64,000 nucleotides of DNA, taken from positions 1 to 64,000 of the forward strand of contig LJSF01000012.1 of the NCBI GenBank assembly GCA_001314655.1, written 5' to 3'. The notes below the pieces were generated by a model. That model made no database searches and was not told where the DNA came from. It saw only the letters and a program-made list of their open reading frames with translations. Below, piece after piece: positions 49,896 through 58,658 of the stretch (position 1 is the first letter of the stretch; every line of letters starts with the position of its first letter). The stretch comes from Rhodobacteraceae bacterium HLUCCA08. Its GTDB lineage: Bacteria > Pseudomonadota > Alphaproteobacteria > Rhodobacterales > Rhodobacteraceae. The position numbers were made by a program, and so were the translations under genes.

Positions 49896-50561
49896 ATGAC
49901 CCTCGACCGCGCCGGCGCCGGCGCCACGCCGTCCCGCACCGCGCAGCTGCAATCCACCCTGCGCCGGGCGATTCTCGACGGCGCGCTGGCGCCCGGCCAG
50001 CGGATCAACCTGGATGATCTGCGCCGGGTTCACGACGTGTCGCTGTCGCCCCTGCGCGAGGCCCTGTCGCGTCTGGTGGCCGAAAACCTGGTGCAGTTCC
50101 GCGACCGGCGCGGCTTTTTCGTCGCCCCGATCTCGGCCGCGCACCTGGCCGAAACCACCCGCCTGCGCTCGGACCAGGAGGCCCTGGCCCTGTCCCACGC
50201 CATCGCCGCGGGCGATCTGGACTGGGAAAGCGGCGTGCTGGCCGCGCTGCACCGGCTGCGGCGCGCGCCCGATGACGGGTTGTCCGAGGACGACATGGCG
50301 TTTCACGCCGCGCTCGCCGCCGGCGCCGGCATGCCGATGCTGCAGGACATCTGCAGCCGGCTGGTCAACCTGCACCTGCGCTATGTCCGCGTCCTCGCCT
50401 ATCCGGGCAACCGGCGCGACGCCTTCGCCGAACACCGCGCCATCGCCGAAGCCGCGATCGCCCGCGACGCCGAACTCGCCCCGACCCTGCTGAAACGCCA
50501 TATCGAGCGCACCGGCGCCGATCTGGCCGCGATGCTGCCCGCAGCGGAGCCACCCCGATGA
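49896..50561 (+). CDS. GntR/FCD-family transcriptional regulator (intact)
   Basis: This 221-residue regulator has an N-terminal winged helix (QSTLRRAILDGALAPGQRIN, VSLSPLREALSRLVAENLV) and an FCD domain with metal ligands expected in DMAFHAAL, RLVNLHLRYVRVL and the EHRAIAEAAIARD region. It is divergent from the broken GntR gene and overlaps the Gfo/Idh gene by four bases. It probably controls this catabolic cluster through the AAAATC-N3-GATTTT sites. Confidence 0.9.
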   Translation: MTLDRAGAGATPSRTAQLQSTLRRAILDGALAPGQRINLDDLRRVHDVSLSPLREALSRLVAENLVQFRDRRGFFVAPISAAHLAETTRLRSDQEALALSHAIAAGDLDWESGVLAALHRLRRAPDDGLSEDDMAFHAALAAGAGMPMLQDICSRLVNLHLRYVRVLAYPGNRRDAFAEHRAIAEAAIARDAELAPTLLKRHIERTGADLAAMLPAAEPPR

Positions 50562-51586
50562 GCACCCGTATCGCCGTCGCCGGCGCCGGCCTGATCGGCC
50601 GCCGTCACGCCGAGGCCCTGAGGTCGGCCCGCGATGTCGCGCTGTGCGCCATCGTCGACCCGGACCCGGCCGCCGCCGGTTTCGCCGCAGACCACGGGGT
50701 GCCCTGTCTGCCCGACCTCGACGCCCTTCTGGCGCGGACCGATGTCGACGGGGTGATCCTGGCCCTGCCGAATGCGCTTCATGGCCCGGCCGCGCTGGCC
50801 TGCATCGCCGCCGGCCTGCCGGTCCTGGTCGAGAAACCGCTGGCCACCAACGTTGCCGAAGGCGCCGCCATGGTCGCGGCCGCAAAGGCCGCCGGGGTGC
50901 CGCTGCTGACCGGCCATCACCGGCGCTACAACCCGCTGATCACCCGCGCGATCGAGATCGTCCGGGAAGGCGCGCTCGGGACCCTGACCGCGGTCCAGGC
51001 CCAGGCCTGGTTCTTCAAGCCCGACCGGTATTTCGACACCGCCTGGCGGCGCGACCCCGGGGCCGGCCCGGTCTTTCTGAACCTGATCCACGATATCGAC
51101 CTGCTGCAGGCGCTCTGCGGACCGGTCGCCGCGGTGCAGGCCATGGACAGCAACGCCCTGCGCGGCAACCCGGTCGAGGAAACCGCGGTGGTCCTGCTGC
51201 GCTTCGCCTCCGGCCTGCTCGGCACGGTCAATGTCAGCGATGCCGCCGTCGCGCCCTGGAGCTGGGAACTGACCGCCCGCGAAAACCCCGCCTATCCGGC
51301 AACCGACCAGAATTGCTACTGGATCGCGGGCACAAGGGGTGCATTGGCGCTGCCCAACCTGGCCTTGTGGACCCATGACGGCCCCGATGGCTGGTGGAGC
51401 CCGATCGCGGCCCGCCGCCTGCCCTTCGGCTTCGACGACCCGCTGGTGGTGCAGGCCGCCCATTTCGGCGCCGTGATCCGCGGGCAGGAGACGCCCCGCG
51501 CCACGGGGGCCGACGGGCTGTCCGCGCTGACGGTGATCGAGGCGATCAAACGCGCCGCCGCTTCGGGCCGGATCGAAAGGCCCTGA
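50558..51586 (+). CDS. Gfo/Idh/MocA-family oxidoreductase
   Basis: This 342-residue NAD(P)-dependent dehydrogenase has nucleotide motif GAGLIGRRHAEAL at residue 8, LVEKPLATN near 91 (the EKP motif), GHHRRYNPLI and the substrate-side HDIDLLQALCG. It probably oxidises a sugar, inositol or cyclic polyol. Together with the aldolase, AroE-like enzyme and TRAP transporter it suggests breakdown of a cyclitol- or quinate-like acid. Confidence 0.88.
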   Translation: MSTRIAVAGAGLIGRRHAEALRSARDVALCAIVDPDPAAAGFAADHGVPCLPDLDALLARTDVDGVILALPNALHGPAALACIAAGLPVLVEKPLATNVAEGAAMVAAAKAAGVPLLTGHHRRYNPLITRAIEIVREGALGTLTAVQAQAWFFKPDRYFDTAWRRDPGAGPVFLNLIHDIDLLQALCGPVAAVQAMDSNALRGNPVEETAVVLLRFASGLLGTVNVSDAAVAPWSWELTARENPAYPATDQNCYWIAGTRGALALPNLALWTHDGPDGWWSPIAARRLPFGFDDPLVVQAAHFGAVIRGQETPRATGADGLSALTVIEAIKRAAASGRIERP

Positions 51587-51681
51587 CGCCGCCGCCCGCG
51601 ACGCAAGGCGACGCCGGAACCGCCAATGCGCCTGTTTTTTGTGCGAGTACCGCCCAAAATGAAGGCTGACCTGCTGAGCCT

Positions 51682-51710
51682 TTGATTTCCCGGTCCGGTT
51701 TGCCTATTCT
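51682..51710 (+). promoter_or_regulatory. Sigma-70-like promoter for the Nudix gene
   Basis: TTGATT (51682-51687) and TATTCT (51705-51710) are separated by 17 bp, 61 bp upstream of the Nudix start. Both hexamers match the consensus at 4 of 6 positions or better. Confidence 0.5.
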
Positions 51711-51771
51711 CCGAACCTATGAAAAAGGGCCGCGCGTCAGGGCGCGACGGTGCCCGGGGCAGAGTAGCGAG

Positions 51772-52233
51772 ATGAACGTGCAGCGGCTCGAACAGCGCAG
51801 GATTGACCTGTACAAGGCCTCCAAGACGGGCCTTCGGACCCAGTTTGCCGCGCTGTGCTATCGTCTGAGCAATGGCAAACCGGAATTCTGCCTGATCACC
51901 TCGCGCACCACGCGACGCTGGATCGTGCCCAAGGGCTGGCCGGTGGACGGCGAGACGCCGACCGGGGCCGCCGCCACCGAAGCCTGGGAGGAAGCCGGCC
52001 TGGAAGGCAAGGTGCATCCCCTGCCGGCCGGCCTGTTCAGCTATGTCAAGAAGGACGAGGGCCTGCCCTGCGTCGCCGTCGTCTATCCGCTCAAGGTCAA
52101 GAAGGCCCATAATGACTGGCCCGAACGCGACCAGCGCCGCCGCCGCTGGTTCAGCCGGCGCAAGGCCGCAGAGCGCGTGGCCGAACCCGAATTGCGTCAG
52201 ATCATCCTGACTTTCGATCCCTCCCGCCACTAG
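51772..52233 (+). CDS. Nudix hydrolase
   Basis: This 153-residue protein has a Nudix box near residues 57-79: G-x5-E-x7-TE-AWEEAGL, with Thr where the consensus has Arg but all metal-binding Glu present. WIVPKGWPVDGE precedes it, like diphosphoinositol-polyphosphate phosphohydrolases of alphaproteobacteria. It hydrolyses a nucleoside diphosphate-linked or polyphosphate compound. ATG 51772 is chosen because homology starts there. The frame is open from 51682. Confidence 0.87.
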   Translation: MNVQRLEQRRIDLYKASKTGLRTQFAALCYRLSNGKPEFCLITSRTTRRWIVPKGWPVDGETPTGAAATEAWEEAGLEGKVHPLPAGLFSYVKKDEGLPCVAVVYPLKVKKAHNDWPERDQRRRRWFSRRKAAERVAEPELRQIILTFDPSRH

Positions 52234-52850
52234 GCCACCGACCCGGAAACGCGCAACCGGATGCGTGATGCGGCGCGTTTGACGCGGGCGGGGAGGTTGG
52301 TGTCATGTTTCTCGTATCGGGTCGCGATGGCCCCGTGATGCTTGAGTTTCGAGAAGAACCGCTCGATCCGGGTCCGGCGGCGCCAGGCGGCGCGGTCCGG
52401 CGGCGACGGCGCGGCTCTGCGCGGGATCGGCCGGATATGGGCCGTCGCGCCGATGCCTGCGCGGTGGTCGCGCCGTCGATTGCTGTCGCAACCGGCGTCG
52501 GCCAGCAGGGTCTGGCCCGGTCCGACGCTGCCCGGCATGGCCTCGGCCGAGCGCCGGTCATGGGCCTGCCCGGCAGTCAGCTTCAGCGTGATCGGCAGGC
52601 CGCGCGCATCGGTCACGGCGTGGATCTTCGTCGTCAACCCGCCCCGCGAGCGCCCCGTGCAGCGGGCTCGAAGGTCAGCCGGATCGGTGGGGTCGGTGGT
52701 TTCCGCACCCCCTTTTTGCGCCCGCTGCCCGATGGGGGCGGGAATGACGGTGCTGTCGATCATTTGACGGGCATCCGGCACGGCCCCGCGTTGGTTCGGG
52801 GCATCCATGATGTCCTCCCATGACCCCACGAGCGTCCAGCGCCGGAACGG
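52230..52850 (-). mobile_element. Degenerate IS5-family (IS427-like) transposase
   Basis: On the minus strand the frame contains the DDE core: MIDSTVI (first Asp), GRSRGGLTTKIHAVTDARGLP, LLADAGCD (second Asp, normally LADKxYD) and IERFFSKLKHHGAIATRYEKH (Glu). The N-terminal half of a normal transposase (about 130 residues) cannot be found in one frame upstream, and spacing within the core looks disturbed (APIGQRAQKGG). The element is a remnant. Its terminal repeats could not be placed. Confidence 0.75.
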
Positions 52851-53062
52851 GCGCCAGCTCGTACTCCAGGGCAAAGGCGTGGACCTGCCTGAGAGCCTTG
52901 ACCAAGCCGTTGGCGGCCTCGGGTCGGTCGGTCGTCTCGTCCCGCATGTGGCGGACATGGCAGGTCATGCGCCATGCGACGCAATGCGAGCGGCTGCAAT
53001 GACCGGTTTTCGGGCCGATCCGAAGGGGCAGAGCCCTCGGCGGCTGTTTCGTGGCGTCGGGT

Positions 53063-53092
53063 CGAAGGAATGGCTTGCTCGCCAATCCTTCG
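53063..53092. repeat. Hairpin upstream of the Imm11-like gene
   Basis: CGAAGGA (53063-53069) and TCCTTCG (53086-53092) are inverted, with TGGC/GCCA inside. The region 52851-53184 otherwise holds no recognisable gene. It may be the upstream region of the following gene mixed with IS flank. Confidence 0.4.
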
Positions 53093-53184
53093 CATCCAAT
53101 AGATTGCACAACCCGCGATCGGACGCCTGCTTGCAAGCATGCGCAAGTGTGGATGACGGCAAGGCGGACACAGGAGTCAATTGA

Positions 53185-53832
53185 ATGGCCCATATCCTCG
53201 GCTTCGGCAGCTTCAACGACATCGACACCCATGTACAGGAACCCTTCTTCAACGCGCTCGACGGGGATCTGAGCAAGGTGCGCCCGATCGACCCGGAACA
53301 GGACGATGGCTGCCGGATTGGTGGTATTGGCCGGTACGAAGTCGGGCGCCCGGTCCATCCGGACAACATGCCGACCCGGGTCCGGCGCGAGGGGGCGGGT
53401 CTGAAGATCTATCCCAAACAGGACTTTCATCAGCTCAGGGGCACTCCGATCATGTCGACCGCCGCCCGCGACCTGATCGAGGACATGGAGCCCGGCGTGC
53501 ACCAGTTCTTTCCGATCGAGGTGACCCTCGGAAAGGACGACGCGCCCTATGGCACCTACTACAAGTTCTACACCGGCAGCCGGATCGACACATTGGACCG
53601 AAGCCGCAGCGGCCCCTACACTGCGGCCGGCCTGTGCACGGCCATCGGCGACCCCGAGGGCCGGCTCGTGCTGGATAGCGAGCGGATCGGCAACCACCAT
53701 ATCTGGTGCGAAAAATACGTGGCGTTGCCCGGCTGGGTCTGGGCTTCGGACGCCATGGTCGCACGGCTGCAGGCCTCGGGTCTGACGGGTCTGAAGCCGA
53801 CCCGCCATGTGCCGGAGACGAAGGACCTCTGA
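53185..53832 (+). CDS. Imm11/DUF1629-like putative immunity protein
   Basis: The 215-residue cytoplasmic protein has features resembling Imm11 (DUF1629) immunity proteins: HQFFPIEVTLGKDD, YYKFYTGSRIDTLDRSRS, LVLDSERIGNHHIWCEKYV and SDAMVARLQASGLTGLKPT at the end. These usually neutralise contact-dependent or polymorphic toxins. No toxin gene lies beside it, and it is next to an IS remnant, so it may be an orphan immunity gene acquired by transfer. Assigned from pattern only. Confidence 0.6.
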   Translation: MAHILGFGSFNDIDTHVQEPFFNALDGDLSKVRPIDPEQDDGCRIGGIGRYEVGRPVHPDNMPTRVRREGAGLKIYPKQDFHQLRGTPIMSTAARDLIEDMEPGVHQFFPIEVTLGKDDAPYGTYYKFYTGSRIDTLDRSRSGPYTAAGLCTAIGDPEGRLVLDSERIGNHHIWCEKYVALPGWVWASDAMVARLQASGLTGLKPTRHVPETKDL

Positions 53833-53956
53833 TCCGGCCTGGGCAAGGAATGGCTGCCCTGCGCTGTCAAGCCTGACCAAGGGTTCCGGCTTTCGGTGCG
53901 GGGGAAAGCGACGGCCAGACAAGACCATCAGGCCTGTGCGGCCAGGGGGCAATCAC

Positions 53957-54802
53957 ATGACGCGCGACAGAAAGGTCCGCGAAACCCTCGCCAGGCTCGA
54001 ACGGCAGGTCGCCCGGAATGCGACCCCGGGGGAACGGGCCGCGGCCGGCGCGGCGCGGGACCGGCTTCGGGCCAGGCTGGATGTCGGAGCAGCCGAGGAT
54101 GCCGAGCCGGAGGTCGAGCTGCAGTCGTCCCTGCCCGACCTCCGGTCTGTGTGCATCTTCGCGGCGCCCTGCCGCACGCACGGGCTGCGAGCCTATCGCT
54201 ATCCCCGGCAACGACGCACCACGGTCATGGTCCGGGCGCGGCAAGCCAGCTTCGAACGCGCCGTTACCGCGAAGTTCCGCACCCGCAAACGCGAGGTGAC
54301 GGCCTGTTTCGACGCGACGCTGAACCACCTCATCGCCGATGCCATGCAACCCGATGACGACGACGTCGGGCAGCGGCAGCTTCCGAAATGGCACCCGATC
54401 CAATCCGCCCGCCGAGGGCGGCAGCAAAGCGTGTCGCCGGAAGATCCGTCGCGGCGCGACGCGCGTCGACGCTTCCCGCGCGTGGCACCGGCAGCTGCCA
54501 ACCGACACGACCCTGAAACAGCGGACGTCCCGGTTGCCGATATCGGCGTCAGCGCGGGCGGAATTGCCCTCCCGGTGGCATCCGCGGGGGCGTGGATTTC
54601 GAAGGATCAGCGGCCCGGAGAACGTCGGCTGACCCGACCGCCCATCCCAGATCGAGCGGCCTGCCGGAAGGCAGGATATGCCGCAGCGGCGTCCCACGCT
54701 CGGCGTCGAGCCCGAACAGCGCGGCAAAGGTCGCGAAATCCTCGAACCAGCGGTGTTCTTGGGAAAAGGACTGCACGATCATCGCGGCGCGGTCCGTCTT
54801 GA
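53957..54802 (+). CDS. Uncharacterised ORF, N-terminus DUF2786-like
   Basis: From ATG 53957 the first 45 residues (RKVRETLARLERQVARNATPGERAAAGAARDRLRARL in parts) look like the helical N-terminus of DUF2786-type proteins. Residues up to about 130 remain protein-like (RAYRYPRQRRTTVMVRARQ, FDATLNHLIADAM). After about residue 145 the sequence becomes Arg/Ala-rich without pattern and runs 254 bp antisense through the next gene. The 3' part is thus probably not genuine: either the true stop was lost by frameshift near 54390 or this is a decaying gene. Confidence 0.45.
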   Translation: MTRDRKVRETLARLERQVARNATPGERAAAGAARDRLRARLDVGAAEDAEPEVELQSSLPDLRSVCIFAAPCRTHGLRAYRYPRQRRTTVMVRARQASFERAVTAKFRTRKREVTACFDATLNHLIADAMQPDDDDVGQRQLPKWHPIQSARRGRQQSVSPEDPSRRDARRRFPRVAPAAANRHDPETADVPVADIGVSAGGIALPVASAGAWISKDQRPGERRLTRPPIPDRAACRKAGYAAAASHARRRARTARQRSRNPRTSGVLGKRTARSSRRGPS

Positions 54803-55271
54803 AACGCGCCGCCTCGAGAACGGCCGCCGCGCCGCGGTGGAGCAACTGGTAGCGGACGTGGTCGATCGGCCCGACCGGCAAGCCCAGCAGGTCGCGGATG
54901 AAGGTGATCCGCTTGGTCTTGCCCGCGCTGGCACCGACCAGCCATTCCCCGACCGTCGGCCCGAAGGGTTCGCCCACCTTGGCCTCGACCGCGACGGCGA
55001 TCGTCTGATCTCCGGCCCGGGCGAGGGCAAAGACATCGCACTGGCTTTCGCGTCGCCCGCCGGGAAGGGCGACCTTGTGTTCCGGGATCGCGAAGAGAAG
55101 GTCCGCGTCCGGCCCCAGCAGCGCGGCGATTTCCGGCGGCAGGCCTTGCGCCGTTTCCCAGGACAGGGCCGCCGCCATCGCCGAACAGCCGCGTTTCCAC
55201 TGCTTCTGCGGATCGGCGAGGAACTGCTGCCAATCGTCGGGGCCGCTGCTGGGTATGAGGATCTTGGTCAT
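54549..55271 (-). CDS. Conserved hypothetical protein (DUF6946-like)
   Basis: The 240-residue protein starts MTKILIPSSGPDDWQQFLADPQKQWK and contains SAMAAALSWETAQGLPPEIAALLG, CDVFALARAGDQTIAVAVEAKVGEPFG (PD-(D/E)xK-like E-x-K strand), LRDLLGL-type and RYQLLHRGAAAVLEA helices. The AVEAKVGE strand and preceding acidic residue suggest a nuclease-like fold, but function is unknown. The last 25 residues look non-homologous. The family name is from memory and tentative. ATG 55271 is used; a codon three residues upstream is possible. Confidence 0.65.
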   Translation of the reverse strand: MTKILIPSSGPDDWQQFLADPQKQWKRGCSAMAAALSWETAQGLPPEIAALLGPDADLLFAIPEHKVALPGGRRESQCDVFALARAGDQTIAVAVEAKVGEPFGPTVGEWLVGASAGKTKRITFIRDLLGLPVGPIDHVRYQLLHRGAAAVLEAARFKTDRAAMIVQSFSQEHRWFEDFATFAALFGLDAERGTPLRHILPSGRPLDLGWAVGSADVLRAADPSKSTPPRMPPGGQFRPR

Positions 55272-55542
55272 GCGGCACATCCTGGCTGGCGGCGGCGACC
55301 TCGGTCAACGGAAACATCGTCGACACGGATCGCTTGAATTCGCCTCGGGTCGGCCGCCGTTCGTCCTGTTGCCGGCACGCGCCCCGGGGACGATCCGCCA
55401 CGATCCCGGCGCGGTGGGCGTGGTCGGGCGCGATCGCCACCCGGCGTGCCCCCCCCGGATCCGCCCAGCTCTGTCCGGTCGCTGTCCGGATCGGCGCAAA
55501 GCGCTCTTTTCAACGGGGGCAAAGCCGGTCACTTTGCCCGGC

Positions 55543-56670
55543 ATGAGCGCCGCCGATCCCCGCCTGACCCCGCTTGTGCAGTCGCTGCCCGCGACCGTGC
55601 CCTTTACCGGCCCCGAGGCGCTGGAACGCCGCGCGGGCCTGCCGTTCCGCGCCCGCCTGGGGGCCAATGAAAGCGTCTTCGGCCCCTCGCCCCGCGCCAT
55701 CGCCGCGATGCGCGAGGCCGCCGCCGAGGCCTGGAAATACGGTGACCCCGAAAGCCATGACCTGCGCGCGGCACTTGCCCAGGCCCATGATATCGCACCG
55801 GAAAACATCGTCGTCGGGGCCGGGATCGACGGGCTTCTGGACAGTCTGGTGCGCCTGACCGTCGCGCCCGGCACGCCCGTCGTCGCCTCGGCCGGATCCT
55901 ACCCGACCTTCGCCTATCACGTCGCGGGCTATGGCGGGACGCTGGTCCCCGTGCCCTATACCGCCGATCACGAGGATCCCGACCGGCTGATCGCCCGCGC
56001 CGCCGAAACCGGCGCCCGGCTGATCTATCTGTCGAATCCCGACAACCCGATGGGAAGCTGGCACGACGCGGCCACGATCCAGCGCATGATCGAGGCCGTG
56101 CCGGACCACGCCCTGCTGGTCCTGGACGAGGCCTATATCGACTTCGCCCCGCCGGGCACCGCCCCGGCGATCGACCCTCTGGACCCGCGGGTGATCCGGA
56201 TGCGCACCTTTTCCAAGGCCCATGGCCTGGCCGGCGCCCGGGTCGGCTATGCGATCGGCCAGGCCGGCCTGATCGCCGCCTTTCACAAGGTCCGCAACCA
56301 TTTCGGCATGTCGCGCGCCGCACAGGCCGGCGCCCTGGCCGCGCTGGCCGATCCCGATTGGCTGGCCGATGTCCTTGCCCGGGTCGGTGACGCACGCGAC
56401 CGGATCACCCGGATCGCCGCGGACAACGCCCTGACCGCCCTGCCCTCGGCCACCAATTTCGTCGCCGTCGATTGCGGCGCCGACGGGCGCTTTGCCCGCA
56501 AGGTCCTGGACAACCTGGGCCGGGACGGTGTCTTCGTGCGCATGCCCTTCGTGGCCCCGCAGGATCGCTGCATCCGCATCACCGTCGGCCGGCCCGAGGA
56601 TCTGGAGCTTCTGTCCGAGGCGCTGCCCCGGGCGCTGGCGGCCGCGCGGCACGACGCCGAGGAACCTTGA
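55543..56670 (+). CDS. Histidinol-phosphate aminotransferase-like enzyme (class I/II)
   Basis: This 375-residue PLP enzyme has LGANESVFGPSPRAIAAM, YLSNPDNPMGSW (Asn for the cofactor), LVLDEAYIDF (Asp) and the Schiff-base Lys in RTFSKAHGLAGARVGY. The closing Arg in CIRITVGRPED binds the carboxylate. It resembles HisC-like aminotransferases. A second hisC elsewhere in the genome is likely, so its substrate is uncertain. The 270 bp upstream hold no gene I can see. Confidence 0.86.
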   Translation: MSAADPRLTPLVQSLPATVPFTGPEALERRAGLPFRARLGANESVFGPSPRAIAAMREAAAEAWKYGDPESHDLRAALAQAHDIAPENIVVGAGIDGLLDSLVRLTVAPGTPVVASAGSYPTFAYHVAGYGGTLVPVPYTADHEDPDRLIARAAETGARLIYLSNPDNPMGSWHDAATIQRMIEAVPDHALLVLDEAYIDFAPPGTAPAIDPLDPRVIRMRTFSKAHGLAGARVGYAIGQAGLIAAFHKVRNHFGMSRAAQAGALAALADPDWLADVLARVGDARDRITRIAADNALTALPSATNFVAVDCGADGRFARKVLDNLGRDGVFVRMPFVAPQDRCIRITVGRPEDLELLSEALPRALAAARHDAEEP

Positions 56671-56740
56671 TAACCCGTTCGTGACTTGCCTTCCAGCCGG
56701 GGGAGGCGCGCATCCTCGCCGCGCCTGAAGGAGACATGCC

Positions 56741-57127
56741 ATGCCCCGTCCAAACCTGAAATCCACCGCCCTTGCCGCCCTGATCGGCGCCGCCCTTGTC
56801 CTTGCGCTCAACGCCGCGGCGCAGGACGACCATGCCGGTCACGACATGCCAACGATGCGCGACGACATGACCGAGGCGACCCGGGCCTTCATCGCGATCA
56901 ACGACGCGATGCATGTGGGCATGGCGATCGACTTTACCGGCGACGCCGATGTCGATTTCATCCGCGGCATGATCCCGCATCACCAGGGCGCGGTCGAGAT
57001 GGCGCGTGTGGTGCTGGACCATGGCAGCGACCCCGAGGTGCGCGCCCTGGCCGAAGCGATCATCGCCGCCCAGGAAAGCGAGATCGCCTGGATGGAGCAA
57101 TGGCTGGCCGACCGGCCGATGCCCTGA
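56741..57127 (+). CDS. DUF305 periplasmic protein
   Basis: The 128-residue protein has a signal peptide (cleavage near AAAQ at about 28), a His/Met-rich segment ([15 protein letters not shown]) and the DUF305 signature [25 protein letters not shown]. The His-His and Met residues are usually taken as copper binding. AAGGAGA upstream is a good ribosome binding site. Confidence 0.87.
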   Translation: MPRPNLKSTALAALIGAALVLALNAAAQDDHAGHDMPTMRDDMTEATRAFIAINDAMHVGMAIDFTGDADVDFIRGMIPHHQGAVEMARVVLDHGSDPEVRALAEAIIAAQESEIAWMEQWLADRPMP

Positions 57128-57284
57128 TCGGCGGGCTTTCGCCCCGCATGCAGGCGCTCTTGCGGCGGTTTCGCGAAGCGGCGCGCCTGTCGCAGGGACA
57201 GACTCGGGGGCGCCAGGCGTCACGCTCCGCCTCGGGTCGCGCATTGCACAATCCCGTTCCCGGTCGGTTCCGGCGCAGGTCGGA

Positions 57285-58463
57285 CTAGGACGCGGCCAGA
57301 ACCGCGCTGGCCGCATCCAGCGCGCCCGCGCCATGCGGGATGTCCAGCGCCCGCAATCCGGTTTCGATCGCGGCCAGCACCCCCAGCACCATATGGGCGT
57401 TCACATGCCCCATATGACCGATCCGGAACCAGGCCGAAGCCGGGTCCCGGCCCAGCCCGATGCCCAGCGTCACGCCCAGCCGCTGTTCGAGGTAGGCGCG
57501 CAAGGCATCGCCCTGGCCCGGCGCCATCCCGATCGAGGTGATCGCCCGCGACCGCGCCGCCGGATCGGGCAGGTTCAGCCGCAAGGGCCCGCCCTGCCCC
57601 CAGGCGCCGCAGGCCGCCCAGACCGCCCGGGCCAGCCCGTCATGGCGGGCCCAGACCGCCTCCAGCCCTTCCTCGGCGATCATGTCGAGCGCCGCGCGCA
57701 GGCCATAGACATGATGCGTGGGCGCGGTGCCGTCGAAATGCATCCAGTATTCGGTCGGATTGGCCCGGGGCCGCCAATCCCAGTAGCGGCTGACGCGGGC
57801 CATCGCCCCGCGCACCCTATCCGCCTTTTCGTTGAACCAGACAAAGCCCAGACCGGGGGGCGTCATGAGCCCCTTCTGGCTGGCCGCGACGGTGACATCG
57901 GCGCCGCATTCATCCATCGCGTAGCGGTCGCAGCCCAGCGAGGCGATGGTGTCGCACATCAGCAGCGCCGGGTGGCCGGCCCGGTCGATCGCCGCGCGCA
58001 GGGCCGCGATATCGTTCCGCACCCCGGTCGAGGTATCCACGTGGACGCTGAGGACCGCCTTGATCCGGTGGGCGGTATCGGCCCGCAGCGCCTCTTCGAC
58101 GCGGGCCTGGTCGACCGGCGCGGCCTGGCCGAAATCCAGCGTCTCGACCCGGGCGCCCAGGCCCGCGGCCATTTCGCCCCAGCCGATGCAGAACCGGCCC
58201 GTGGCCAGCACCAGGACGGTGTCGCCTTCGGCCACCACATTGGCCAGGGCGGCCTCCCAGGTGCCGTGGCCATTGGCGATGTAGATCGCCAGGTCGCCCG
58301 TGGTGCCGGCCAGCCGCTTGAGGTCGGGGACCAGCGAGCGCGTGACCTCGTGCAATTCACCCACATAGATGTTGGGCGCGGCGCGGTTCATGGCGCGCAA
58401 CACCCGGTCGGGCATCACGGACGGACCGGGAATGGCAAGGTAGGAACGGCCATTGGCGAACAT
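57285..58463 (-). CDS. Class V aminotransferase (serine/alanine-glyoxylate type)
   Basis: The 392-residue PLP enzyme has IPGPSVMPDRVLRAM, GHGTWEAALANV, HVDTSTGVRND, LMCDTIASLGC (cofactor Asp) and VAASQKGLMTPPGLGF with the Schiff-base Lys. The sequence resembles SgaA/AgxT, which transaminate glyoxylate with serine or alanine, though PLP-V relatives with other substrates (pyridoxamine, 2-aminoethylphosphonate) share the layout. Monocistronic and divergent from the ABC exporter. Confidence 0.85.
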   Translation of the reverse strand: MFANGRSYLAIPGPSVMPDRVLRAMNRAAPNIYVGELHEVTRSLVPDLKRLAGTTGDLAIYIANGHGTWEAALANVVAEGDTVLVLATGRFCIGWGEMAAGLGARVETLDFGQAAPVDQARVEEALRADTAHRIKAVLSVHVDTSTGVRNDIAALRAAIDRAGHPALLMCDTIASLGCDRYAMDECGADVTVAASQKGLMTPPGLGFVWFNEKADRVRGAMARVSRYWDWRPRANPTEYWMHFDGTAPTHHVYGLRAALDMIAEEGLEAVWARHDGLARAVWAACGAWGQGGPLRLNLPDPAARSRAITSIGMAPGQGDALRAYLEQRLGVTLGIGLGRDPASAWFRIGHMGHVNAHMVLGVLAAIETGLRALDIPHGAGALDAASAVLAAS

Positions 58464-58658
58464 CGAAGACCCTTTGCGCTTGACGACCAGCCGACACTAG
58501 CCATGCCGGCGCCGGCGTCAATCTTCGGCGGCTTGCCCTGACCGGGTAAAAACCGATACACCGCGCATCTGACCGACCACGATCAAGACGGAGCCCATGC
58601 CCGGCCGCCACACCCTCAGCCTCGACCGCCTGCGCGGCGTCAGACGGGCAGCGCGGCC

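Noticed and set aside
57285-58463. Assigning the class V aminotransferase as 2-aminoethylphosphonate transaminase (PhnW).
   Set aside because: It lies 23 kb away from the phosphonate locus and its sequence (GHGTWEAALANV, ASQKGLMTPPGL) is closer to serine/alanine-glyoxylate enzymes. No phnX or phnA is nearby.
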